This document shows, one piece after another, positions 41,500 to 51,232 of a stretch of DNA of 64,000 nucleotides. How positions within the stretch are numbered: the stretch's first letter is position 1; the number at the start of each line of letters is the position of its first letter. Source of the DNA: Streptomyces sp. A2-16 (lineage in GTDB: Bacteria; Actinomycetota; Actinomycetes; Streptomycetales; Streptomycetaceae); the NCBI RefSeq assembly GCF_018128905.1, contig NZ_CP063808.1:9486001-9550000 (forward strand). The letters run 5' to 3'. The translations under genes and the position numbers were made by a program. The notes beneath the pieces are model-generated. The model searched no databases, was not told the origin of the DNA, and saw only the letters and a list, made by a program, of their open reading frames with translations.

Positions 41500-43632
41500 T
41501 CAGCCGTTGCGCTTCCAGCGCGGCTTGTCGTCGCGGCGGCCGAAGGAGCCGGTGCCGGTGCCGGTGCCACGGTGGTCGTCACGACGGCCGTAGGGGCGGT
41601 CGTGGCTCGGGCGGTCGTGGCCGCCGGAGCGGAAGCCCGGGCGGTCGCCCTGACGGTCACGGTTGAACGGGCGGTCGCTGCCACGGTGGCCGCTCCGCTC
41701 GTCACGGCGCTCGAAGGAGCGGCCGGCCGGACGGTCGTCACGGCGGAACCCGGGGCGGTCGTTGTCCCGACGCTCGTTGTCGCGGCGGAAGCCACCACGG
41801 TCGTCACGACGCTCGAAGGAACGGCCACCACGGTCGTCCCGACGGTCGTCACGACGCTCGAAGGTGCGGCCACCACGGTCGTCACGGCGGTCGTCACGGC
41901 GGTCGTTGTCGCGTCGGAAGCCACCACGGTCGTCGCGACGCTCGAAGGTGCGGCCACCACGGTCGTCCCGACGGTCGTTGTCACGGCGGAAGCCGCCACG
42001 CTCGCCGTCACGACGGTCGCGGTTGAAGCCACCGCGGTCGTCACGGCGCTCGAAGGAACGGCCACCACGGTCGTCCCGACGGTCGTCACGACGCTCGTAG
42101 TTGCCCCGCTCGTCACGGCGCTGACGCGGCTGCTCGTACGCGGGACGCTCGGCGGGCTGCTCAGCGACCACGGTCTCGGCCTCCTGGGCCACGACGACCG
42201 CGTCGGCGGCCGCGGCGACCGCTGCCTCCGGGTCCTCGCCGCGCTCGCGGGCGGCCCGGGCGACCAGGCGGTCGGCCTCCTCGCGCAGCTCGGTCGCGCG
42301 CCGCTGCGCCCGCTCCAGCTCCTTGGTGAGGTGGGCGACCTCGCGCTCGGCCTGCTGAGCCGCGTTGGCCGCGGACTCGGACTGGACCTCGGTCATCGAA
42401 CGGGCACCGGTGATCTCGGCGACCTCGGGCTCGAAGGCCGTACCGGAGTTGATGATGTGACGCCCGGCGTCGACGCCCGCGTCCTCCATCAGCCGGAAGA
42501 TCTGCCGGCGCTGGTGCGGCAGGGACAGCGAGACGACCGTGCCGGTGCGGCCCGCGCGAGCGGTACGCCCTGCGCGGTGCAGGTAGTCCTTGTGGTCACC
42601 GGCGGGGTCGACGTTCAGGACGAGGTCGATGCCGTCGACGTGGATGCCGCGGGCGGCGACGTCGGTCGCGACGAGCGCGTTGACGTAACCGTCCTTGAAG
42701 TCGGCCAGCGTCCGGGTGCGGGCGCCCTGGGTCATGCCGCCGTGCAGCGCGTCGGCCTTCACACCGGCCTCGCGCAGCTGCTCGGCGATGCGGTCCGCGC
42801 CCAGCTGGGTGCGGACGAAGATGATGGTGCGGCCCTTGCGGGAGGCGATGGCCGCGGTGACCGGCGCCTTGTCCTTGGGCTTCACGATCAGGATGTGGTG
42901 CGACATGGTCGTGACGTTGCCCTGGGCGCTGTCGACCTCGTGCGTGACGGGGTTGCTCAGGTAGCGCTTGACCAGCGTGGAGATCTCGTTCTCCATCGTG
43001 GCCGAGAACAGCATCCGCTGGCCGCCGGCCGGGATCTGGTCGAGCAGCTCGGTGACCTCGGGCAGGAAGCCCAGGTCGGACATCTGGTCGGCCTCGTCGA
43101 GGACGGCGACCTCGACGTTCTCCAGGGAGCAGGCGCCGCGGTTGATGATGTCGCGCAGGCGGCCCGGGGTGGCGACGAGGATGTCGACGCCGCGCTCCAG
43201 GGCGTAGATCTGGTTGCCCATCGACGTGCCGCCGCAGACGACCTTCATCTTGAGGCCGAGGACGTCGCCGTAGGGCTGGAGGGCGTCCGCGACCTGCATG
43301 GCGAGCTCGCGGGTCGGGGTGAGGATGACGGCGCGCGGCTTGTGCTTCTCGGTGCGGCCGCCGGAGAGGCGGGCCATCGTCGGCAGACCGAAGGAGAGGG
43401 TCTTGCCGGAGCCGGTGCGGCCGCGGCCGAGGATGTCCTTGCCGGCCAGGGCGTCCGGGATGGTCGCGGCCTGGATCGGGAAGGGGGTGGTCACGCCGTT
43501 CTGGGCGAGCTTGCGCACGACGCCCTCGGGGAGACCGAGGCTCGCGAAGGTGACTTCGGGAGTGGCCTCGGTGACGTCCTCGGTGCCCTCGTTCTCGGGC
43601 ACGACGACGTGATCAGTACTGGAAATGGACAT
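41500..43632 (-). CDS. DEAD-box RNA helicase with repetitive Arg/Asp-rich tail
   Basis: 710 residues from ATG at 43632. Helicase motifs: Q-motif PFPIQAATIPDAL, GRTGSGKT (71–78), PTREL (106–110), DEAD (179–182), LFSATM, and HRAGRTARAGRTG in domain 2. After about residue 440 a coiled-coil-like segment (AQQAEREVAHLTKELERAQR) leads to about 200 residues built from RRDDRGGRSFERRDDRGGF-type repeats, an RGG-like RNA-binding tail encoded by tandem DNA repeats (about 41,660–42,120). Such helicases unwind structured RNA in ribosome assembly, mRNA decay and cold adaptation. Confidence 0.93.
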   Translation of the reverse strand: MSISSTDHVVVPENEGTEDVTEATPEVTFASLGLPEGVVRKLAQNGVTTPFPIQAATIPDALAGKDILGRGRTGSGKTLSFGLPTMARLSGGRTEKHKPRAVILTPTRELAMQVADALQPYGDVLGLKMKVVCGGTSMGNQIYALERGVDILVATPGRLRDIINRGACSLENVEVAVLDEADQMSDLGFLPEVTELLDQIPAGGQRMLFSATMENEISTLVKRYLSNPVTHEVDSAQGNVTTMSHHILIVKPKDKAPVTAAIASRKGRTIIFVRTQLGADRIAEQLREAGVKADALHGGMTQGARTRTLADFKDGYVNALVATDVAARGIHVDGIDLVLNVDPAGDHKDYLHRAGRTARAGRTGTVVSLSLPHQRRQIFRLMEDAGVDAGRHIINSGTAFEPEVAEITGARSMTEVQSESAANAAQQAEREVAHLTKELERAQRRATELREEADRLVARAARERGEDPEAAVAAAADAVVVAQEAETVVAEQPAERPAYEQPRQRRDERGNYERRDDRRDDRGGRSFERRDDRGGFNRDRRDGERGGFRRDNDRRDDRGGRTFERRDDRGGFRRDNDRRDDRRDDRGGRTFERRDDRRDDRGGRSFERRDDRGGFRRDNERRDNDRPGFRRDDRPAGRSFERRDERSGHRGSDRPFNRDRQGDRPGFRSGGHDRPSHDRPYGRRDDHRGTGTGTGSFGRRDDKPRWKRNG

Positions 43633-43864
43633 GCGTATGCGAAACCTTCCGGAGTCTCGTCGGCACGCGCCCGTCAACTCCGTGATTCGCAATACGACCG
43701 CCTCTATGCGGTCAGCCACGGCAAGGGAGAGAACGCGCCACACGGCGCTCTCTGCAATGGCGCCGGGCAATGGGATCAAACGATCTACCACCATACGCAC
43801 CCCCCACCTCCCGAGGCAAACCAGAACCTGCCGGTGTAGCGGAGGTCACGTGGCTACCGCCGAC

Positions 43865-44380
43865 TCACACCGGCGATCCGGCTGTCGGCGCCGGCTCCCG
43901 CTGGCTCAACTGCGGCCCCGTCTCCGGCTGCGCGGACGACGAGGGCTCCGCGGGCGGCGGGGACGGCGTCGGGGACGCGGGCGGCTCGCTCGGTGCGGGC
44001 GGCTCGGGATCGGGCGTGTGCGTGGGCACCGGATCGTCCTTCGTCGCCGAGGGCACCGGCTTCACCGAGGCACCCGGCTTCGCCCCCGGGGAGGCGGGCG
44101 CGCTCGCCGAGGCGGACGCCGACGGGGAGGCGGACTCCTTGCCGTCCTTCCCCTTGCCGTGCCTGCCGTGCTTGCCGTCCGAACCCGTGCCGCCGAGCCC
44201 CCTGGACCCGCCCGAGTCCGCCGATCCCCCGTCGGGTGCCTTGCCGCCCCGCTCACCGGCGGAGTGCGACGGCTTCGCGCTGCCGCCTCCGTCGTCCCCG
44301 CCCACGCTCATGCAGCCCGCTGCGGCGGCGACGGCCATGACCGTGGCGGCCAGACGGACGGGTACGTACAAGGGGCGCAC
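43865..44380 (-). CDS. Low-complexity lipoprotein
   Basis: 171 residues from GTG. The lipoprotein signal LAATVMAVAAAAGC places the lipidated Cys at residue 23. The remainder is disordered and rich in Gly/Ser/Lys and later Pro/Ser/Ala/Glu, with SPSASASASAPASP and a Pro-Glu region. It is probably a wall-spanning surface lipoprotein; no folded domain is visible and function is unknown. Confidence 0.75.
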   Translation of the reverse strand: MRPLYVPVRLAATVMAVAAAAGCMSVGGDDGGGSAKPSHSAGERGGKAPDGGSADSGGSRGLGGTGSDGKHGRHGKGKDGKESASPSASASASAPASPGAKPGASVKPVPSATKDDPVPTHTPDPEPPAPSEPPASPTPSPPPAEPSSSAQPETGPQLSQREPAPTAGSPV

Positions 44381-44470
44381 GAGCAGCCACCTCCGAGGGC
44401 GGTCGTCAAAGAGTCAACCTGCCCAACTCCCGCCGCCCACAAGAGGACACGCGCCCCGTTCGAAACACCC

Positions 44471-44821
44471 TCACCCGTACCCGAGTGCATGCAGCCGCTC
44501 GTCGTCGATCCCGAAGTGGTGGGCGATCTCGTGCACCACCGTCACCTCGGTCTCCGCGACGACGTCGTCCCGCGTGTCGCACATCCTCAGCGTCGGCCCC
44601 CGGTAGATCGTGATGCGGTCCGGCAGCACCCCGGCGTACCACTCGCCCCGGTCGGTCAGCGGAGTGCCCTCGTACAGCCCGAGCAGCTCGGGATCGTCCG
44701 CCGGCGGTTCGTCCTCGACGAACACCGCGACGTTGTCCATCAGCCGCGTCAACTCCGGCGGAATCCGGTCCAGCGCCTCGGCGACCAGTTCCTCGAACTC
44801 CTCGCGCGTCATCTCCAGCAC
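44471..44821 (-). CDS. Metallopeptidase family protein (minimal zincin)
   Basis: About 116 residues. It contains the zinc motif HEIAHHFGID (HExxH plus a downstream Asp) near the C-terminus, after FEELVAEALDRIPPELTRLM and PDRITIYRGP, the pattern of the small metallopeptidase family common in actinobacteria. I chose GTG at 44821 because GGAG lies about ten bases upstream; other starts at 44830 and 44812 are possible. It is divergent from the metallophosphoesterase gene. Substrate unknown. Confidence 0.88.
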   Translation of the reverse strand: MLEMTREEFEELVAEALDRIPPELTRLMDNVAVFVEDEPPADDPELLGLYEGTPLTDRGEWYAGVLPDRITIYRGPTLRMCDTRDDVVAETEVTVVHEIAHHFGIDDERLHALGYG

Positions 44822-44907
44822 AAAGCCCATTCTCCGGTACGACCCCGCCGTACGAGAGTCATGAGCACGCCCGCATATCCGCGCGCGGACTTGGGCATAC
44901 GGGACCA

Positions 44908-46515
44908 ATGGCCCGCGTCCCCGCCGCAGCCCTGACCGTCCGGAGCATCCTGAACGTCCTGTGCAAGCCTCCTCGAGCCCTCGCCCGCCAGTACGGCAGG
45001 CGCCGCTCCCACCCGTCCGTCGAGCTCGTCCACCAGCCGCATCCCTGGACCCGCGCCCTCGGCCTGGTCGCCGTCGTCCTCATGGGCGCATGGCTCGGAC
45101 TGCTGATCGTCGGCAACGTCCGGGTCCCGGTCGGCCCCATGAACACGACGATGACCCTGCGCCCGTCCCTGACCGGCGGCACGAAGATCAACGTCTCCCC
45201 GCTGGGCGCGCTCCAGCTGGACAGCCACCAGGCCCCGGTCCGCCTCGACGTCAACGTCGACCAGCTCGACCCGGAGCGCTCCCAGGCCCTCGTCGACCAC
45301 CCCGAACGCCTCTCGGGCCTCCAGGACGAGGTCGCGACGGACGTCGAGCACGGCACCCTCGACCTGGCCCTGCGCTCCTGCGTCGCCGTGGTGTCGGGCG
45401 CCACGGCGCTCGGTCTCGCGGTCTACCGCCGCCCCCGGCGGGCTCTCGCGGCCGGCGGACTCGCCCTCACCCTCCTGGCGGCCTCGGGCGGCACGGCGTA
45501 CGCCACCTGGAACCCGGAATCCGTCCTGGAGCCGAAGTTCTCGGGCCTGCTCTCCTCGGCGCCCTCCCTGGTCGGCAACGCGCGCAACATCGTCACCGAG
45601 TTCGACGTCTACCAGAAGGAGTTGGCCCGCCTGGTGACGAACGTGACGAAGCTCTACGACGTCACGTCCACGCTCCCCGCCTACCAGCCGGACCCCACCA
45701 CCATCCGGGTCCTGCACGTCTCCGACATCCACCTGAACCCGGCGAGCTGGAAGATCATCGCCTCGCTGGTGGAGCAGTACAAGGTCGACGTCATCGTCGA
45801 CTCGGGCGACACCATGGACCACGGCACGGCGGCGGAGAACGGCTTCCTCGACCCGATCCCGGACCTCGGGGCGCCGTACGTCTGGGTCCGCGGCAACCAC
45901 GACTCCCTGACCACCCAGCGCTACATGGAGCGCCTGAAGGGTGTCCACGTCCTCGACAACGGCACGGCGGAGACGATCGCCGGGCTGCGGTTCGCCGGCA
46001 TGGGCGACCCCCAGTTCACCCCCGACCGCTCCACGAACCCGGGCGCGGACGAGTCCCAGGAGGCGGCGGGCGACCGTCTGGCCGCGGCCCTGCGCGCACA
46101 GCGGGCCGCGGGCACCCCCGCCGACCTCGCGATCGTCCACGAACCCTCGGCGGCCCGAGAGGTCGACGGCGAGGTCCCGATGGTCCTGTCCGGGCACCTC
46201 CACCACCAGGAGATGGAGGTCATGAAGAAGGGCACCCGGCTGCGCGTCGAGGGCTCGACCGGCGGCAGCGGTCTGCGGGCCGTGGAGGGCAAGTACCCCG
46301 ACCCCATCGAGGCCTCGATCCTCTACCTGGACCGGGACACCCGCCGCCTCCAGGCCTGGGACGAGATCAGGCTCGGCGGCCTCGGTCTGACGACGGCGGA
46401 GGTCAGCCGCCACCTCCCGGAGGACAACCAGCCGGGAGCGACACCCTCCCCCACCGGCTCCCCCTCCCCCACCGGCTCGCCCTCGCCGACCGGCTCCTCC
46501 TCGGGCACCCCCTAA
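44908..46515 (+). CDS. Membrane-anchored metallophosphoesterase
   Basis: 535 residues. Two N-terminal hydrophobic regions (ALGLVAVVLMGAWLGLLIV; LAAGGLALTLLAASGGTAYA after about residue 180) precede a calcineurin-like phosphoesterase: RVLHVSDIHLNP, VDVIVDSGDTMDHG, VWVRGNHDS, AIVHEP and LSGHLHHQE supply the metal ligands. The tail repeats PSPTGS several times, a flexible Pro/Ser/Thr linker. The catalytic domain is probably outside the membrane; substrate unknown. Confidence 0.88.
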   Translation: MARVPAAALTVRSILNVLCKPPRALARQYGRRRSHPSVELVHQPHPWTRALGLVAVVLMGAWLGLLIVGNVRVPVGPMNTTMTLRPSLTGGTKINVSPLGALQLDSHQAPVRLDVNVDQLDPERSQALVDHPERLSGLQDEVATDVEHGTLDLALRSCVAVVSGATALGLAVYRRPRRALAAGGLALTLLAASGGTAYATWNPESVLEPKFSGLLSSAPSLVGNARNIVTEFDVYQKELARLVTNVTKLYDVTSTLPAYQPDPTTIRVLHVSDIHLNPASWKIIASLVEQYKVDVIVDSGDTMDHGTAAENGFLDPIPDLGAPYVWVRGNHDSLTTQRYMERLKGVHVLDNGTAETIAGLRFAGMGDPQFTPDRSTNPGADESQEAAGDRLAAALRAQRAAGTPADLAIVHEPSAAREVDGEVPMVLSGHLHHQEMEVMKKGTRLRVEGSTGGSGLRAVEGKYPDPIEASILYLDRDTRRLQAWDEIRLGGLGLTTAEVSRHLPEDNQPGATPSPTGSPSPTGSPSPTGSSSGTP

Positions 46516-46595
46516 ACCGTTTTGGCGATACCTCCCGGCATCCCATATGCTTCTCACGTCCCCGACGCGCTGAGAAGCGCCCAGGCGGGCCGATA

Positions 46596-46668
46596 GCCCT
46601 CATCGTCTAGCGGCCTAGGACGCCGCCCTTTCAAGGCGGTAGCACGGGTTCGAATCCCGTTGGGGGCA
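46596..46668 (+). tRNA. tRNA-Glu (anticodon TTC)
   Basis: Seventy-three bases; acceptor GCCCTCA pairs with TGGGGGC, anticodon loop CTTTCAA, T-loop TTCGAAT. First of a three-tRNA run. Confidence 0.95.
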
Positions 46669-46706
46669 CGCAACACCGTGTGCGACACTGTTCGTGCACA
46701 ACGCTT

Positions 46707-46781
46707 GGTCCTGTGGAGCAGTTTGGAGTGCTCGCCACCCTGTCAAGGTGGAGGCCGCGGGTTCAAATCCCGTCAGGACCG
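46707..46781 (+). tRNA. tRNA-Asp (anticodon GTC), copy 1
   Basis: Seventy-five bases; acceptor GGTCCTG pairs with CAGGACC, anticodon loop CTGTCAA, discriminator G. Identical to the copy at 51064–51138. Confidence 0.95.
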
Positions 46782-46805
46782 CTGAGGTTTCCCCGGAAGC
46801 CTCGC

Positions 46806-46879
46806 GGCTGGGTAGCTCAGTTGGTACGAGCGACCGCCTGAAAAGCGGTAGGTCGCCGGTTCGACCCCGGCCCCAGCCA
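46806..46879 (+). tRNA. tRNA-Phe (anticodon GAA)
   Basis: Seventy-four bases; acceptor GGCTGGG pairs with CCCAGCC, anticodon loop CTGAAAA, discriminator A. Confidence 0.95.
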
Positions 46880-47009
46880 CAGCACAGACCCCGATCCTCG
46901 GATCGGGGTCTTGTTGTATGTCGTGACAGGTTGTACGTCGTGACCGGCCGGCCGCCGGAAACAAAACCGTTCGCCAGTAATTTCCCGGGGATGAGATCCT
47001 GGATCGCGT

Positions 47010-50000
47010 ATGTCTACGCACCCTGCCCCCGCCCCCGGCGCCCCCTCCTTCGGAGATCTCGCCGCCCGCCTGACCGAGCTGTCCCTGCGTGATGCGCACC
47101 GGCTCGGGCGCAGGCTCGAAGGCGCGCGCAGGATCCGCAAGCCCGAGGCACGGGCCGCCGTGCTGTCCGAGATCGAGGCGGAGGTCGGCAAGGGCGAGGA
47201 GCGGATGGGTGCGCGCCGGGCGCGGGTGCCCGCCGTGTCGTACCCCGAGCAGCTGCCGGTCAGCCAGAAGAAGGACGAGATCGCGGCCGCCATCCGCGAT
47301 CACCAGGTCGTGATCGTCGCCGGTGAGACCGGCTCCGGCAAGACCACCCAGATCCCGAAGATCTGCCTGGAGCTCGGCCGGGGCGTACAGGGCATGATCG
47401 GGCACACCCAGCCCCGCCGGATCGCCGCCCGCACCGTCGCCGAGCGGGTCGCCGAGGAGCTGGACACCCCGCTCGGCGAGGCCGTCGGCTGGAAGGTGCG
47501 GTTCACCGACCAGGTGAACCAGGACGCGACCTTCGTGAAGCTGATGACGGACGGCATCCTGCTCGCCGAGATCCAGACGGACCGCGAGCTGCGCGCCTAC
47601 GACACGATCATCATCGACGAGGCCCACGAGCGGTCCCTCAACATCGACTTCCTGCTCGGGTACCTGGCCCAGCTGCTGCCGAAGCGCCCCGACCTCAAGG
47701 TCGTCATCACCTCGGCGACCATCGATCCCGAGCGGTTCTCCCGGCACTTCGGGGACGCCCCGATCGTCGAGGTCAGCGGCCGGACCTATCCGGTGGAGGT
47801 GCGCTACCGGCCCCTCCTCGAAGAGGACTCCGACGACTCCGACCGCGACCAGATCACCGCGATCTGCGACGCCGTGGAGGAACTGCAGGGCGAGGGCAAG
47901 GGCGACATCCTGGTCTTCCTCTCGGGAGAGCGGGAGATCCGGGACACCGCGGACGCGCTCGTGAAGAAGAACTACCGCTTCACGGAAGTCCTGCCCCTGT
48001 ACGCCCGGCTCTCCCACGCCGAGCAGCACCGCGTGTTCCAGCCGCACACCGGGCGCAGGATCGTTCTGGCGACCAACGTCGCCGAGACCTCCCTGACCGT
48101 CCCCGGCATCAAGTACGTCATCGACCCCGGCTTCGCCCGTATCTCCCGCTACAGCCACCGCACCAAGGTCCAGCGGCTGCCCATCGAGCCGGTATCCCAG
48201 GCCAGTGCCAACCAGCGCAAGGGCCGCTGCGGCCGTACGTCCGACGGCATCTGCATCCGCCTGTACAGCGAGGAGGACTTCGAGGCCCGGCCGGAGTTCA
48301 CGGACGCCGAGATCCTGCGGACGAACCTCGCCTCCGTCATCCTGCAGATGACCGCGGCCGGCCTCGGCGACATCGAGAAGTTCCCCTTCATCGACCCGCC
48401 GGACCACCGCAACATCCGCGACGGCGTCCAGCTCCTGCAGGAGCTCGGCGCGTTGGACCCGGCGCAGAAGGACTCCCGCAAGCGGCTGACCGACACCGGC
48501 CGCAAGCTCGCCCAGCTGCCCGTCGACCCGCGCCTGGCCCGCATGGTCCTGGAGGCCGACAAGAACGGCTGTGTCCGCGAGGTCATGGTCATAGCCGCCG
48601 CGCTCTCCATCCAGGACCCGCGCGAGCGCCCGGCCGACAAACAGACCCAGGCCGACCAGCAGCACGCCCGCTTCAAGGACGAGACCAGCGACTTCCTCGC
48701 CTATCTGAACCTGTGGCGGTACGTCCGCGAGCAGCAGAAGGAGCGGGGCTCCAGCTCCTTCCGGCGCATGTGCAAGCAGGAGTACCTGAATTTCCTGCGC
48801 ATTCGCGAATGGCAGGACATCTACACCCAGCTGCGCACGGTCGCCAAGCAGATGGGCATCCATCTCAACGAGGAGGACGCGGCCGACCAGTCCGTCCACG
48901 TCTCCCTCCTCGCCGGTCTGCTCTCGCACATCGGCATGAAGGACGTGAAGGACGGCAACAAGAACGAGTACCTGGGCGCCCGCAGCGCCAAGTTCGCGAT
49001 CTTCCCCGGCTCGGCGCTCTTCAAGAAGCAGCCGAAGTTCGTCATGTCGGCGGAGCTGGTGGAGACCTCGCGGCTCTGGGCCCGCGTCAACGCCAAGATC
49101 GAGCCGGAGTGGGTCGAGCCCCTGGCCGAGCACCTGCTGAAGCGGACCTACTCCGAACCGCACTGGGAGAAGGACCAGGCCGCGGTGATGGCGTACGAGA
49201 AGGTCACGCTGTACGGCGTACCGATCGTCGCCCAGCGGAAGGTGAACTACGGCCGGATCGACCCGGAGTCCTCCCGGGAGCTTTTCATCCGCAACGCCCT
49301 CGTCGAGGGCGACTGGCGCACCCACCACAAGTTCTTCGCCGACAACCGCAAGCTGCTGAGCGAGGTCGAGGAGCTCGAACACCGCGCCCGGCGACGGGAC
49401 ATCGTGGTCGACGACGACACCCTGTTCGACTTCTACGACCAGCGGGTGCCCGAACACGTCGTCTCCGGTGCGCACTTCGACTCCTGGTGGAAGCGCAAGC
49501 GGCACGAGGAGCCGGAGTTCCTGGACTTCGAGCGGGAGATGCTCATCCGGGAGTCGGCGGAGGCGGTCACCAAGGACGACTATCCCGACTCGTGGCGGCA
49601 GGGTCCGCTCAAGTTCCGGGTGACGTACCAGTTCGAGCCGGGCGCGGACGCCGACGGTGTGACGGTCCACATCCCGCTCCAGGTCCTGAACCAGGTGAAG
49701 GACGAGGGCTTCGACTGGCAGATCCCGGGCCTGCGCGAGGAGCTGGTGACGGAGCTGATCCGTTCCCTCCCCAAGCCGATCCGCCGCAACTACGTCCCGG
49801 CCCCGAACTTCGCGAAGCGGTTCCTGGACACGGCGGTGCCGCTGCAGGAGCCGTTGCCGGTGACCATGGCCCGCGAGCTGAAGCGGATGGTCGGAGTGCC
49901 GTTCGAGGCCGAGGACTTCGACTGGTCCCGGGTCCCCGAGCATCTGCGCATCACCTTCCGGATCGTGGACGAGCGGCGGCGCAAGCTGGCGGAGGCCAAG

Positions 50001-50969
50001 GATCTGGAGGCGCTTCGGCTCCAGCTGAAGCCGAAGGCCCGCCAGGCGCTCTCGCAGGCGGCGGCCGCGACCGCCTCCCGCGAGGGCGGCGAGTCCCTGG
50101 AGCGCAAGGGGCTGACGGACTGGACGATCGGCACGCTCACCCGCGTCTTCGAGACCCGTCGTGCGGGCCAGCCGGTGAAGGCGTACCCGGCGCTGGTGGA
50201 CGACGGCGACACGGTCTCGGTCCGCCTCTTCGACACGGAGGCCGAGCAGGCCGAGGCGATGTGGAAGGGCACGCGGCGGCTGATCGTGCGCAACATCCCG
50301 GTGAGCCCGGCGAAGTTCGCGTCCGAGAAGCTGACCAACCCCCAGAAGCTGGCCCTGTCGGCGAATCCGCACGGTTCGGTCCAGGCCCTGTTCGACGACT
50401 GCGCGACGGCGGCCGCGGACAAGCTCATCGGGGACTTCGGGGGGCCGGCGTGGGACGAGGAGTCGTACCGGAAGCTGTACGACAAGGTGCGCTCCGAGAT
50501 CGTCGACACGACGGTCCGTACGGTCGGGCAGGTGCAGCAGGTGCTCGCCGCCTGGCAGGCCTGCGAGCGGCGCCTGAAGACCGTACGGAGCCCGGTGCTG
50601 CTGGCGAACCTGGCGGACGTACGGGCGCAGTTGGACGCGCTGGTGAAGCCGGGGTTCGTGACGGCGACGGGGTTGCGGCGCCTGCCCGACCTCATGCGCT
50701 ACCTGGTCGCGGCGGACCGGCGTCTCCAGCAGATGCCGACGAACGTCCAGCGGGACACGACCCGTATGGAGAAGGTCCACGAGATGCAGGACGAGTACGC
50801 CTGGCTCCTGGAGCAGCTCCCCAAGGGCCGGCCCGTGCCCCAGCAGGCCCTGGACATCCGCTGGATGATCGAGGAACTGCGGGTCAGCTATTTCGCCCAC
50901 GCGCTCGGCACCGCGTACCCCGTCTCCGACAAGCGGATCGTGAAGGCGATCGACACGCTCGCACCGTGA
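47010..50969 (+). CDS. hrpA: ATP-dependent RNA helicase HrpA
   Basis: 1,319 residues, the normal length for bacterial HrpA. DEAH-box motifs: AGETGSGKTTQIP (about 104–116), HTQPRRIAARTVAERVAEEL, DEAHERSLNID (DEAH 203–206), ITSATID, LATNVAETSLTVPGIKYVID and QRKGRCGR. The winged-helix/OB region and the long HrpA-specific C-terminus follow. HrpA remodels RNA, including stalled-ribosome mRNA in E. coli; its role in Streptomyces is little known. It is flanked by tRNA genes on both sides, including the two identical tRNA-Asp copies. Confidence 0.95.
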   Translation: MSTHPAPAPGAPSFGDLAARLTELSLRDAHRLGRRLEGARRIRKPEARAAVLSEIEAEVGKGEERMGARRARVPAVSYPEQLPVSQKKDEIAAAIRDHQVVIVAGETGSGKTTQIPKICLELGRGVQGMIGHTQPRRIAARTVAERVAEELDTPLGEAVGWKVRFTDQVNQDATFVKLMTDGILLAEIQTDRELRAYDTIIIDEAHERSLNIDFLLGYLAQLLPKRPDLKVVITSATIDPERFSRHFGDAPIVEVSGRTYPVEVRYRPLLEEDSDDSDRDQITAICDAVEELQGEGKGDILVFLSGEREIRDTADALVKKNYRFTEVLPLYARLSHAEQHRVFQPHTGRRIVLATNVAETSLTVPGIKYVIDPGFARISRYSHRTKVQRLPIEPVSQASANQRKGRCGRTSDGICIRLYSEEDFEARPEFTDAEILRTNLASVILQMTAAGLGDIEKFPFIDPPDHRNIRDGVQLLQELGALDPAQKDSRKRLTDTGRKLAQLPVDPRLARMVLEADKNGCVREVMVIAAALSIQDPRERPADKQTQADQQHARFKDETSDFLAYLNLWRYVREQQKERGSSSFRRMCKQEYLNFLRIREWQDIYTQLRTVAKQMGIHLNEEDAADQSVHVSLLAGLLSHIGMKDVKDGNKNEYLGARSAKFAIFPGSALFKKQPKFVMSAELVETSRLWARVNAKIEPEWVEPLAEHLLKRTYSEPHWEKDQAAVMAYEKVTLYGVPIVAQRKVNYGRIDPESSRELFIRNALVEGDWRTHHKFFADNRKLLSEVEELEHRARRRDIVVDDDTLFDFYDQRVPEHVVSGAHFDSWWKRKRHEEPEFLDFEREMLIRESAEAVTKDDYPDSWRQGPLKFRVTYQFEPGADADGVTVHIPLQVLNQVKDEGFDWQIPGLREELVTELIRSLPKPIRRNYVPAPNFAKRFLDTAVPLQEPLPVTMARELKRMVGVPFEAEDFDWSRVPEHLRITFRIVDERRRKLAEAKDLEALRLQLKPKARQALSQAAAATASREGGESLERKGLTDWTIGTLTRVFETRRAGQPVKAYPALVDDGDTVSVRLFDTEAEQAEAMWKGTRRLIVRNIPVSPAKFASEKLTNPQKLALSANPHGSVQALFDDCATAAADKLIGDFGGPAWDEESYRKLYDKVRSEIVDTTVRTVGQVQQVLAAWQACERRLKTVRSPVLLANLADVRAQLDALVKPGFVTATGLRRLPDLMRYLVAADRRLQQMPTNVQRDTTRMEKVHEMQDEYAWLLEQLPKGRPVPQQALDIRWMIEELRVSYFAHALGTAYPVSDKRIVKAIDTLAP

Positions 50970-51063
50970 CAGCACCTGTACACAGGGTGAGTTCGACCAG
51001 GACGTCCCTGCTCCTGTACAGTCCTTCTCGCAGCGCAACGCAGCAATAAGCGCCGCGAAACCT

Positions 51064-51138
51064 GGTCCTGTGGAGCAGTTTGGAGTGCTCGCCACCCTGT
51101 CAAGGTGGAGGCCGCGGGTTCAAATCCCGTCAGGACCG
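51064..51138 (+). tRNA. tRNA-Asp (anticodon GTC), copy 2
   Basis: Identical over all 75 bases to copy 1 on the other side of hrpA. Followed within 12 bases by a strong hairpin terminator. Confidence 0.95.
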
Positions 51139-51149
51139 CAGCAAAAAGC

Positions 51150-51185
51150 AAGGCCCGCTTCCCGGCTACGGGACGCGGGCCTTCT
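51150..51185 (+). terminator. Terminator of tRNA-Asp copy 2
   Basis: AAGGCCCGC and GCGGGCCTT pair with an inner loop containing CCCGG/CGGG, followed by CTTC. Confidence 0.85.
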
Positions 51186-51232
51186 TCATGCACCGAAGGC
51201 CGCGCCCGCGGCGGAGCCGCAATCAGACACAG

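Noticed and set aside
37517..41593. 1,358-codon open frame on the + strand
   Set aside because: It crosses the permease and the FG-GAP genes in antisense, with no domain features.
41660..42120. CRISPR-like array in the repetitive stretch
   Set aside because: The repeats are coding, contiguous and in frame with the helicase tail, with no spacer structure. I saw no CRISPR array elsewhere in the window.
41437..43839. 800-codon frame with long Val/Thr/Ala repeats on the + strand
   Set aside because: The repeats are the antisense reading of the helicase RDDRGG tail; nothing indicates expression.
43865..44340. Plus-strand frames across the lipoprotein region
   Set aside because: The minus strand gives a clear lipobox and typical disordered tail; the + frames are shadows.
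46773..51095. 1,440-codon open frame on the minus strand across hrpA
   Set aside because: It is the antisense shadow of a well-recognised helicase; the translation is Leu/Arg/Val/Asp-rich with no family features, as GC-biased third positions produce.
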